This document shows positions 23,101 to 35,100 of a stretch of 64,000 bases of DNA, piece by piece. How positions within the stretch are numbered: position 1 is the stretch's first letter; each line of letters opens with the position of its first letter. Source of the stretch: Monarcha castaneiventris obscurior (lineage: Eukaryota; Chordata; Aves; Passeriformes; Monarchidae); assembly GCA_026261815.1 (NCBI GenBank), contig JAMPIT010000484.1:9460501-9524500 (forward strand). Reading direction: 5' to 3'. Made by a program: the position numbers and the translations under genes. The notes beneath the pieces are model-generated. The model worked only from the letters and a program-made list of their open reading frames with translations. It was not told where the DNA came from and searched no databases.

Positions 23101-26100
23101 AAGAAACAATCTCTTGCAGCTTCAATGTCACAGCAAGGCAGCTGCCTGGGATGGTTCTCTGCTTGCATGTGAAAGTCCCTTCCCTCGACTTACAGCTTTC
23201 CCCACAGCTGCTTTCAAGGGTTTCTTTACCTAATGGGGTACCATTTTTTAAGGATGAGCTGTTCAGAAACAAAAGTTCTCTTCACTTATCAAAGTGCCTG
23301 AGAGGCGTAAGGACACTATCTCTGGGAGTATCCTCATCTCTAGGAACAGAGGTCCTTTTCTTTCATGGGATCTCTGCTCCAGTTTCTCATCAAATCACAG
23401 CTACTTCAGCATTTATTTATTTCAGCACAAGTACTGTTGCTCACAGCAAGTCACAGCTACTTCAGTGTTTGCTTGTTCTAGCACAAGTACTTCTGCTCAC
23501 GGTTGCAGTTTGAACACTCCACCATCCCATGCTTTCAAGAAATTACAATGGGTATTCTGATATATCATAGTCCATCACCATAGTTTTACAACAGAATTTC
23601 AGCTTCTAGGATTGAAGCATCTCCTCATTCTCCTCCCTCAGGGTCTCAGCTCTTTCCTCCCCACTGACTTGGGCATCTTTACAGTGTTTTCTTCACACGC
23701 CTTCACCTTTCTCTGTCCTCTGACCAGGGAGAGGATTGATGTCTGCAGGCTTCATCTGGTCTGGAGGAATCTTACAGCACTAAGGGAGTTACCCAGGCCT
23801 TGCAGCTGGAATTTGCTTATCTCTCTTGGCCACATGATCCTGCCGGGCAGCAGTCTCAGGGGAATTTCGGCCATTCTAGGGGTGAGGGTCGGCCTGGCCT
23901 CTGGGGGGTGTCCAGGAGCAGGAGCGGCTGCGATCTCAGCCCAGCCGCCCCCGGCCGGCAGAGCCCGGCTCGGCCCCCCTCAGTTACCTGTTCGGCCACG
24001 GGAAACAAGAGAGATCTCCTGGGCTTTGTTCGTTCTTAACATGTGGATCACAGAGGCGTGTCAAGCTCTCTAAGTGGTTTAAAAAAGTTGCCAATATTCA
24101 AACTAGCCAGTTGATTGGTTCTGCTGGGTCTAGAGGAAGCTGTAAGCACCTCTTTGCAAAGAATCACTTCCAGGCAGATGGAACCTTCTTTAACTACAAT
24201 TCCCAGCTATGCTAAACCATTACAAAGTATTACAGTCTTTTTTTTTTTTTTTTTCTGCTTTACAGCCACAAATCTTTCCTAAGAACCTTGATAAAACCTA
24301 CTGTTATTGATGCACGTGCATCAGGAGCACATTTATGTACAGGAAGCCCTTCATCATTTGCACTAATAATGCAAATCCTTCTTGTACTTGGGCTGCCAAC
24401 CCACCCTCTACCTCTGCAAGTTCTGCTGCATGCTCTGTGACCTTGATGACCACATCAATACCTCTGAAATGACCCATCTCAGCAGACTGGCAGTAGGAAA
24501 GAAGAAAATGGTAGTGTCACTGGTAATTTCACTGCCTGGTTTTGTATCTCAGAGTGAAAAAAATCCCAGGAACTATAGGAATGGACTGAAATATGCAAAA
24601 GGAAGAATCTGAAGCACAGACATGCTGAGCCACACAAGCTCTCTGGCTCAGATGCAGATTCCTTTATCTCCACACTGCTGCCTTGCTATTTGTGTCCCAC
24701 ATCACAATCCTGCACATCTGTAGGCAGAGGCAGACCCAGCCCATGGAAATGTTTGTGAAAGTGCTTAACCTCTCAATCTGACAGAGAACACTTCAATGGA
24801 CCAAGACTGTTGGTACAATTCAAGCAGGTAACAGCAAGTGGTGGGAGGAAAAAAGCCCTAGGGACAGAAAGTCCACCTCTTCAGAGGTGGAACATCAACC
24901 TTTATGCACCCACATCCCCATTCAGTGCTGTGCTACCTGCTGGATGCTGCACAGAGAATCCTCAGGACACTCAGAGGCTGGGATGATCCTGCGCCATCGG
25001 CCCACTCCTCGGCGCCGGCGTTCAGATGGAGAAACTGTAACTCGGATCTTTGGTTTTTGTACAACATCCAAGTTGTAGCCATGAACTCTGAGCACTCTCC
25101 CTCCACTGAAAGACAAAAGTAGCTGATCTGACCCACCTGTTATTCACTAGCTCCATTTTGTCCATGCTCCCATCCTTCTGTTTATGCTCATTCTTACAAA
25201 CCCAGCTTTACCCCAAAGTGCCACTCAGAAAGATGCCATTGGTGCTGCAGCCCCAACACACTGCCCCAGGGAAGGGACACTCATTCTTTCTACCTGAGGA
25301 AGCTTTTAGGTGGCTCTGCAAAAGTGATGTTGGGATCCAGAGTATATCTGAAGAGGGATCCTTCCAATCTCCGCTCTTGGTCCCCATATTTGATGGTGAC
25401 TGGGAGTTCTGTGGACACATTGCTGGGACTTGTCTGGCATGCCAGCTGATCCTCTGTCATCTCAGAGAGGCTTGGAAAGACAAGGAAGAGCAAGGGATTA
25501 ACACAGCCCCTGCAGAGACAGATTTTATAGTACTGCGCCTTTCTCTTTGCAGAGAGTCTGCAAACCTCTTCTGCTATTTTCCTGAATCTCATGCTGAAAG
25601 CTCTTGTGCCTTATCTGTGCAAGCAATAATTGCTGGGCAGTCGTCAGGAGCAGCACATGGACAAAAAGCAGGTACAGTCACTGTCCAGAAGGGACTGGAA
25701 ACATGCTACCAAGGTATGTGCACCTTCTCACCAGCAGTGAGGTGAGGCAGGTGTACGTGTCCCAGGATGCAAGAGAACAAGCAGCTCTTGGGATTAGGCT
25801 GCAGGAGCCAACTGCAGCTCCCCACCAGCAAAAGCAGAGCATCAGATGTCAAGGGACAAGCAGAACAGAGGTGTGCAGCACTGCTCCTATCCAGGGAAGG
25901 TGGGCCAGAATCTAAGATGGTTGAGGTTGCTGCCATGATCATCGAGGGGAATATCCCTTGCAACACAGAGGAAAGCAGAGCTCCAGCTGCTTCAGGCAGC
26001 ATCACACCCTGGGAGGCTCTGGGAAGGACTCAGGGCAGTGCACAGCCAGCACATTGGCAAGTTCTGATCTTACATTTGACAAGGGAGGTCTCCAAGCAGG

Positions 26101-29100
26101 ACACTGATCTCGTTAGGATGCCCAGTCAGCAGCTTTGAGCCCAGAAGGGTGAGGCAGGTTCCTCCTGCTTTGGGGCCCTGAGTCGGAACAATGGATTTCA
26201 GCTCAGGATTCTAGAAGAGGGAGGGGGGAAAATAAAGAAAAAAAGAAAAGGCAAGTGAGTGACAAGGAACTCGAAAGACAAGACAAGGGAAGGAAACAGC
26301 AGAATGTGTTCAGTGTCCTCCAGTGCTCTGAAAATAGAAGATTCAAATCACAGGCAGGCCTCAGCTGTGCTCCAGCAGCTACTTTACAGAGCAGAGGAGG
26401 GATCAGTCACACAAGCAAGGAATTGGGGACCTTTCCACAGACTGCCAAAGGCATACGGATGCTGCAAACAGCAGAGCTGTGAGCCTCACACACAAACCCG
26501 AGGATTAACAGTCCAAAGGGATTGTTCAGATCAGTAACTGGATTAATAACGTAGGTTAGGAAAAACAAGGTAGCAAATAAATTGTCTGTATGCCTAGCAG
26601 ATGAGGAGATTAACAGCAGGGAGCCCTAAGAATTTGTGTTGAGACCTGTGCTGTAACAAGAAAAACTTAGTACCACTGAGGAGCTGCAGCAAAATTTAAA
26701 GAAACCAGGCAGAGTGACACAAGTAAGTCACTGCTGACAAACAAAAAGCAAGATCCATGAAGTGAGAAGGAGGAGGGAGACTACAGGATAAAAAGCAAAC
26801 ATGTACACCATTACTAGTCTATATATAGCATGCTGGTGACAACCAAGAGAAGAGCAACAAGCATAATCGAGTATATAAAATGATTTTATCAAGCCAAAAA
26901 TGGAAGATCTGAAGACTTTTCAGGATCTTTTTCCCCTTCCCATGGGAAAGGGAGACATGGAACTACATACATAACTTGTAAATTGCACAGAAAGGACGAA
27001 AAAGGAGCAATTATATTTAAAAGTTACTTAAATACTATCCCATAGTTGCTGGGTTTAAGATACCAAACAGTTATCAGAAACGTTTAAAAATGACAGGAAA
27101 CATTTCTCAACACAATGCATGGGAATTTTGGACTTACTGCCACCAGCTGCTGAAGGTCAGAAGATAAAAGCATGGTCAAACAAGCAATTTGCATATTAAC
27201 AAAAGGAAAGTCAGAAGTCTTAGTAAGATGTTAAGCCATCAATAAAAAAAAAATCTTCAAATTGGAAACATAGAGGAAAAATACAGGGTATCTTAAAGTA
27301 TGTAACAGTTACCATTGTCAAAAAAGAAATAAAATCACTAGTCTACAGGATCTTTAGTATTACCCAGTACAGCTGTTCTTATAATCTAAAGGGGGGCGAG
27401 GGAGGAATAAAACAAAATAAAAAAAATCCCACCACACGACACAACACAAGCAGCAGAAACATTAGATAAAAATACCAGCAACAAGTGCCTGGTAGAGTCC
27501 TGTAAGTTCATGCAATAAAGAGCCATTTAGCAGAGATACTGGGAAAACAGGGGAGGTATTAAAGTTGTGTTACCTGGTAGGTGAAAACATGCCCAGAAAC
27601 TCCACGACCTCCTCCAGGCACTTCCACCACGATATGCCCAAACCTCTCAGTCCAGCTCCCACCAGTGATGCACACGATGCTGCAGGACAATCCAAGAACA
27701 GAGTCACACCAGGGGAGAGCAGGGGAGCTGTATCCACCGCAGCATGTCCTGGAAACACCTAGCAACCACAGCTCCCTTCTTCCAGCCTTATCTCATCATG
27801 CTCAGAATACACAACCAAACATTGAGAAACACCTCTAAAAAAACTGGGTTAGGTGCAGCAGGAAAAAGCAGGGGCCTGTTCCAAACAGGCCCACCCTATC
27901 TAAGATTATTTTTTCTGGGACAGACAAGAGGAAGCCCACTGTGTCAGAGATGAACAAAGAGTCCAGGAATTCTTCTATTGTCCAGAGATGATCAAAATCA
28001 GTCACATCTGGAGGGACCTCAGGCCAGCAGTGGTCAATCCACACATTAGGGCTGTCTGATGCAGGAGAAGACTCAAGACCTGGGTTTAGCTGCCACTGGT
28101 CTTCAGCCAGTGGCCTCTGCAACCAGCCAGATCCCCTGATCTGCACCAACCATTCTTCCCAGCCCTTTTTCCAGACGTAATTCGATATGGGAGATGCTGA
28201 CAAGGTAAAAAGTCAAACTATACCTAGAACAGAGCAGTAAGGAATCCCATGTTACAGCAATGATTTGCTAACAGAAAAGCTACTCTGCAGGAGACTTCCC
28301 AGCCTTCCTGCATAGCAGGAGATTAATTTTGTCTGGGCCTTGCTCAGGAGCAGGTTCCAGGTTCACAGCTATATCCCCTCAACTAAAGAGGCTCAGGAAT
28401 TTGAACTTAGGCAGTGCAGTCCAAGCCAAGACCCTGTGATGCCAGGTGATTTACAGATACAGAACACAGACAGTGCTAACCCTAGAAAGATTATGCTCTA
28501 ATTCTAGGATGAAAACAGAAAGCAGATGGAGTCAGACAAACAAATTGCACAGACAGGACAACACTGCTCAACACAGCAGGCCATTCCCAGCAGGATCTTA
28601 CCTGGCTCCTAGAGGGAAGGGTGCTACAACTACTGCTACCATGGAATGGAAAAACATGTTCGTGATAGCTCTGATAAGAGGTTACTCACAATTGCTCTCC
28701 TCTTCTCCTGCAGGTTGTTTGGCTCCTCTCCCTCCCTTGTCCAAAGCTCCCATCCACCTGCTCTGCCACAGGCCAACTACACAAATATCCCTTTCTCCTT
28801 GCTTCCTAGCTATCCCCCATTCATACCTCTTAATTCCTAACTACTGCTTTGTTATTTTGTTCTGCCCTGACCAGACACACCAGCTTCACAATTCTCTATC
28901 ACTGACATGAGCTGGACTCAGCAGGACAGGTCTTTCTACTTCTCATCCTTCTCCTTGCCACTACTTTTACAAAGCACTGTGTGACCTGTCAGGCACTCCT
29001 GGCCATCAGAAGAGTGGCATTGGGCCCACCAGGACACTCTCATCTGTCCCTGGCTGAGAGGACCTTTTCTTTGAGTTTGTTCCTGGAGGGAAATCTCACT

Positions 29101-32100
29101 AGCAAGTGAAGACGGGCAGTGTAAGGTGTGCCTCTAACCAAGCATTCCCATGATCACCCTGTGTTAACACGGTCAGGCTATTTCTCTATCAGTGACACTT
29201 GCACAAGCCATGTCCTTTGCTTTATTGTAATCTCCCTGTGGCTGAGAGAGACACCCATGAAACTGCTGGGTTCTGAGCCCACAACTCCCTGACCTGACTG
29301 TGGGCTCTGTGGGGGCAGTGTGGCTGGAATATGGCATCACTATTTGGCTGTTGCCTTGTACACAACCTTATCTCTGTAGGGTCACTGCCTGAGCAACTGC
29401 TCACAAAGTCACCTTACTCAGGGGAATGGGCAGGGCTCAACACCTACTACAGCAGAGGCAAAGACATCTCAGGCTGGGTCAGCAGCCAAGGGAAAAGCCA
29501 GCACCTGCCTCTGGGAGGAGGTTTCACAGATACTCTACCTGCTAGAGATCTCATACTCTTGAGCATCTACGGCACAGGGAATTCCTGCAACAGTGACAGT
29601 TTCTGCAATGTCTTGATGTTTCTGCCCGAGGTTTGAGCCAGTGATGGTGATTCTAGTGCCACCTTCCACTGGTCCAGACAGGGGGTACACCTGCAAAGAC
29701 ATCCACGCACGTGTAAATGTCACAGTATCTCAGACCTCCACAGTCTGGTGACTGATCTACAGCACAGGGCGCTTCAACTGCCCCGGTGCAAACTCTGCCT
29801 GCTCAGGTCACTGCTGTTGACTCCTTTTACTGGCTTGGACTAGTCCCAGGATGCAGCCTCATCAGAAGAAAGGCCATAAAGAACACCACAGTTGGAGCCT
29901 TCTTTCCCATACCTCGCTGTTGCCAGCAGTCCCCACCCAGAGGTGATAATCCACTTAGAAGGCAGATTGCCCTTCTTTGCCTTCCCATCAACATGCTGAC
30001 CACTCTACAGGGCATTTCTGTTGAAGAGTGGGAATGCACAAGCCAATACATGTTACTAGTATTGAAGCAGCAAGCACCATTCCCCCTCAGCATCAGGACA
30101 ACAATGAATTGCATGCTGCACAAATGTCAAAGCTTTGTCCCTGAGCAGCATCCAAGGTAAACTAAGACAAGATGCAGCACATGGATGTTGTGTGCCACTG
30201 AAGGGAGGACAAGCTGACAGCAAAATGGACACATGGCTACAGACACTTGTCATGTGGCAGTTAGCAAGAAACATTTAAAATAAACAGACAAAAATAATTA
30301 ATTCCGGTAACCTGTCATGACTTTCCCATTGTTGCAGTGCTGCTATCATTAGGTTTTACCCTCCTTTGCCCCAGGCTTAGTTGGGCCAACCCGTTTCAGG
30401 GTCTGGCTCAGGACAGTTGGAAGATCCATCCTGTGGACCCTTTCCCAGCTCCTGAATTATTCTGGTGTACCAGTTACAACTGAGATACAAATGAATCATT
30501 CCCCGCTGTTCTCTACCAGCAAACTGAAAGCCCAGCAAGAGTCTAGAATCCTCACAACACTGAGGGACCCCAAATGAACTCTCTCTTCAGAAGGTCAATA
30601 AATTATTGAGCTGCACTGTTTGCACTCTGAGTTCATAAGCCCTTTGATTTCCAGCACAGAACAGAGCCCTCCTTGCCTTGTATGCAGTACACCAGTGAGC
30701 AAATTACTCACAGAGTGAATAAGAGGTGCTGGACACAGATCTTCAATTTCTTCCTTGCAAGAGCCCCTGAAGATACAGCTGGGGTTGTCACCTCCACACC
30801 ACACACAATTGTACTTTGAGTCAGCTGTTTGGCAGCGGCTACAATCAGTGTGTCCCACAGAGCAGTTGTAAAAAGTCACTGCAAAGGAGAAAAAGTCAGA
30901 GGTATCTGCAAACATTCCCACGGGGCACAGCACAACTCAGCAACCCAGCGTCTTTTACAGACCCCACTCCTCCTCCTGCCCCCGTGACAAGCGTCAGAAG
31001 TGAAGCTCTGTTTTCTTTAGTTTTCCCATGATAGGACTACCACAGGCACAAAAAGCCTCATTTGAGGATTTCTCAATTCCCTTCACCTCATCTGCTGTGT
31101 TTTTACTGGGAAGGTGTTGCACTCCTACCATGAAGATCTGCAGCACTGTCTACTCGAAGGTGTCGTCGCCTCTGTACAAACACCACAGCGTTGAATTCGA
31201 GTTGAGGTGCTGTGTAACTGTACTGCAAAGACAAAGATCATCAAGCGGAATTAACAGAGGCAAAAACAAACCAGCTGAATAGGCAGGAAGCATCAGCATC
31301 CATACTGAATAGTGCATGACACATACAGCCTACATGGAGCTTCCATGCATGCAGACAAGGCAGTGTTAGTTGGGGCAGTGGCAGCACATGCTTGTCCTCA
31401 CCAGTTCACTGTCACTATTCTGCTCTAGAAAGAGTAGCAGGTTTTGGTTCACTAAGATGAACACTGAAAAGCAAGTGTGTGCTCACAATAATACTTGTCT
31501 AACTTCCTAACTGCATTCGTAAGTGGCCAATTCCTATCTGCAAGCCACCTGCTCAGAAAGCTGCTCAAGCTGGCATTTATGTAATTTCAGTAGAGCTGAA
31601 GATGTAGGATCACAATTGGTCTGCAGGGCTCATGTGCACAAGAGTCTGTGTTGTTCTCCTCCCTTAACTATATGAGTTTGTGAACTACAAATAACATCTC
31701 TGCTTGCAAATCTTGCTTTAAGTAAAATTCACACATCATCCAGAAGTGTACATGTCTGTTTTAATTTTCCCTGATAATCTTACAATCCACAGGCTTGCTT
31801 CTATCCCCGAGGACAAAATCAGTACTAACAGCATTTTTCTTCTCACAAAAGAACAATCGTCACAGAAGTCATGATGCAGAGAATGACAAACAACAGTGCC
31901 TCAAGCTAAAGCAGGAGTGGCACGGTGCTGGCCAGTTCAGAGACAGCACCATCCTCTGCTACAGCCAGTACAGGAACAGGTCATGTGGCTCAGACTGCAC
32001 AATCTTCCTGAGGTTGAAGGTACCAGTACTGGCAGGTAGCAGCATTACATCTGAGGGCCCCAAAGTACTAAATATTCTACAGATACTTTCGCAAAATATG

Positions 32101-35100
32101 CTCTTTTCTCCAGAGCTTGCCTTCCATCCCACTATTTTACTGAGCAAAACCAGCACCTGTGTGAACTGTGAAATGGCACAGTAATCCCAGCACTCACCTG
32201 GTTCATCTGGCAGGTGATATAACAGAGGGACTTGTTTGTTTCTTCTCCTTCCACATAAGCTTCCATCACCACTGTCCTCCCCTCCAAATTCAAGACACAC
32301 TCATAGTCCCACTGCTGGTCCTGCAGGAGGAGACACATGGCACTATTTCTCAGTGACACAGAGCTTTGGGCTGCACAAGTGTCCTCCTGCCTGTCCAGTT
32401 CAGCACCTTTCACCAAGCCACCAAGCCAGCGGCACGCTCCTCTCATTCCCCTCGTTATGCCAACTCTGTGCTATATTCAAGGGCTCTCTATGCTGTGACT
32501 GCCTCCATGTATGAAAGACAAATCAATACAAAACACCTAGAAGGAAGCGTGTGTGTCAGTGTGTGGAGAACTTAGCATAGAGGAAGAAATTAAAAAAAAC
32601 CAGTGGGACTGTGAAGTTATGCCAGGACATCCCTGTGAAACACTAGCTTGGAGATGAAGAGTAGAGTACACAGATTAGGGCAGAGCGTGTCAAAAACAGT
32701 AAGTGTATATTTCTCCTCCCTTTCTCTTTCCTGTAAACCTTGCACTTAGAATTGCTTAGATACTTCCTGTAATAAAGCTAGATAGGCATCTCTCTGGAAC
32801 ACCTCTGCTCCCCTGAGCAGTGCAGTATGCCAGGTGTAATGTATAAAGTAACAATTAGACTGTGGGCTGCATGTTCCAAGTTGGTTTTTTGTCAAAGGTT
32901 ACTAAATCATCTTCTGTCTTGAGAAGCAAAGAGAATTTTTATCAGAGGCACACCCAAGAAACAGCTGTCAAGGGTGGTTTTCCCCACTGCAGAAGTTTCA
33001 GGTATGGCAGGAATAGCCACATTAACATGAGCATGCCAGAACGGAAAGGGAACAGATGACTTGTCTTTAGTTTATGGAGACACAAGCAAACAGGATGGAT
33101 TCAGCAGAAAGTTATTCCAAGAACTACCATCTGCAGTGCAGCACAGGTGCAATTTAATCCAAATATATGCAGATCTTCTCCAGCAGATTGGTGCATACAT
33201 ATACCCTCCCTTTCTTTGGGTGACCTCCTACCCACCAATTCATCCAGCTATGGAATTCTTTATGCACAGAAATAGGTTATTCCTCTAGGAGAAACCCAGG
33301 CAGAGTCACAATTGTATCTTAAACATATTTTTAGCAGTCCAGTTGCCCAAACAGCGCCCTGCACTAATACAATTTCTTGATGGTGATGGCATTGAGCTGA
33401 CTACCTGATAGAGGTGGAAGTTCTTTCCCAGCAGGGTCATCTTCCTCGCCACGTTGACTGGAAACAGCGAAGATCCCTGGATTCCCTGCACGCAGGGACA
33501 TGCATTTGGACCCCAGCTAGGCTCTTCACTCTGAAAAGAAAACACAGGACACAACCTCTCCTGTGTGCTGAAATATTAAACTGGCAATCTGTAAGAAAAC
33601 TTCAGAGAGTTACAGCCTTAGACTCTGATTTACAAAAGCCCAGTAACTTACCTCCTCCCAAAACTCAGGGGCGTCATACTGATAATCGAGGTCAGGGTGA
33701 AGGATCCTGGGAAAGTCAGGGACATCCCTCTCTGAAGAATCGCCATCACCCGACAGAAGAGTAGAAGCAGAGAAAAGAGATGTGTCATTCTCAGCCTGCA
33801 GCAAATCCATCCAGTCCTCTGTGTCCTGGTGCTCTGTGCCTTCCTCCAGCAGCCACTGTGGGGGAGCTGATGTTGGGAGCTCTGGAACAGGGAGTTCAGT
33901 TCCTGGCAATCCAGGAGAGTCATCAGAGGCAACAGGACTCCCTGGCACCTGGCTGGGGGTCTGGGAAAATGGGATGGCAGATGTCAGTGCCTCTGTGGTA
34001 GGAAAAGGACTTGGAGGCAATTTGAAACTCGTGACATGAGGGGAAGGTGTTACTGCTGCCACTGCAGATGTGTGCAGAGGGCTACCCCCGAGGGTGGTGA
34101 GTGGGTCTGTGTGCTGGGGCTCCTGCGCTGTGGCTGGCCTGTCAGTGGGCAAGGCTGCATGATCCACATTTTTAGATGGGCTGGAGAAGACAGACGCAGC
34201 AGAAGTTGTCTCTGGCACAGTGACAGCGGGTTTGTCTGCTGGCGGTGGCAGAGGGGATTCTGTGGCAGCCTGGAGAGAGGTGGCTTCGGTGGAGAGGGTC
34301 AGGTAGGTGTAGCTGGGCATCCGCGCGGGCTCCGTTGTTGTCTCCGAGGCTGCAGAGGGTGTGACGTGGATGGGCTCTGTGTGGGGCACAGTGCTTGGGC
34401 CCACATGCACAGGGGTGCTGACAGGTTTTGTGACCATGGTGGGGGCTGTGGTAGAGGATTTGGTGAGGGGAGCAGCTGAAGAGGGATACACACTTAAGGT
34501 TGGGATCTGGACCTAGAGAGAAACAACATGGTGGGATGAGAAGAGGGAAAGAAATGAAACAGAATTCCAAGCAGAAAAACACTCCGTATGACTTCCCATA
34601 GACAAGAGGCTGCTTCACCCTCTGGATTTTAATGAGAGCTACATTTTATGATAGCTTTTGTGCTGGGATTGGGGAACGTTCACAGTGCACAAGATCCAGC
34701 AACACTCTCTCTTCCCACAGATGCCTGCACTGGCCTCCTCTCAGAGGGAGGTCTCCTAGTATTCATTCTCCACAAAAATGCAAGGCCACCTGTGGCAGCC
34801 ACAAACTGGGGATCTGTTCTACCTCCCCAGTTGCAGCCTCCCTGCCAGCTTGCTTTTGTCTCTCCACTTTGACAACACTGGCTGCATAGCCCCAGGACAA
34901 GGGTGACGTGCTTCATGTGACAGCACTTCCCCAGAAACCTGTAGTATCAGGGATGCAGAGCCTTGTGTCACTCCAAGGGGAGCTCCTCTTTGCTCCAACA
35001 GCTCACCTCCTTGCTTGGTGTGACTGACAGCTGATATTTTACCTGAGAAGAGATCTGACTCACTGAGGCTGTGAGAGCACACAGGACTAGGACTGAGCAG

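Larger units (their letters stand above)
22787..24224 (-). mobile_element. Solo LTR of an endogenous retrovirus (ERVL-type), intron 18
   Basis: A 1438-bp element begins TGTAGTGG and ends CCATTACA, so its ends form a short inverted repeat (TGTARTGG). It is flanked by a perfect 5-bp direct repeat AAGTA (22782-22786 and 24225-24229), the target-site duplication length usual for ERVL elements. On the minus strand it has a CCAATC motif and a GC-rich promoter-like block (about 23880-24000), and near its 3' end an AATAAA (22896-22901) followed by a GT-rich stretch. These give U3-R-U5 order in the same sense as PLXNB1. No internal viral genes are present, so the provirus has recombined to a single LTR. 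It resembles LTRs I remember as common in songbirds. Confidence 0.85.
26211..30711 (-). other. PLXNB1: Introns between coding exons 13 and 16
   Basis: Introns at 29691-30711, 27680-29538 and 26211-27573. The last is A-rich on the + strand. A 122-codon same-strand open frame at 27835-28203 has no matching splice sites or similarity I recognise. Confidence 0.85.
30879..33404 (-). other. PLXNB1: Introns between coding exons 10 and 13
   Basis: Three introns (32321-33404, 31223-32197, 30879-31128). Nothing recognised. Confidence 0.85.

Noticed and set aside
27835..28203. 122-codon minus-strand open frame in an intron
   Set aside because: No matching acceptor or donor and no recognised similarity. 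The exons on both sides already join in phase.
34036..34479. 147-codon + strand open frame opposite the mucin exon
   Set aside because: It is an antisense shadow of the Ser/Thr/Pro-rich exon, whose repetitive codons lack antisense stops.
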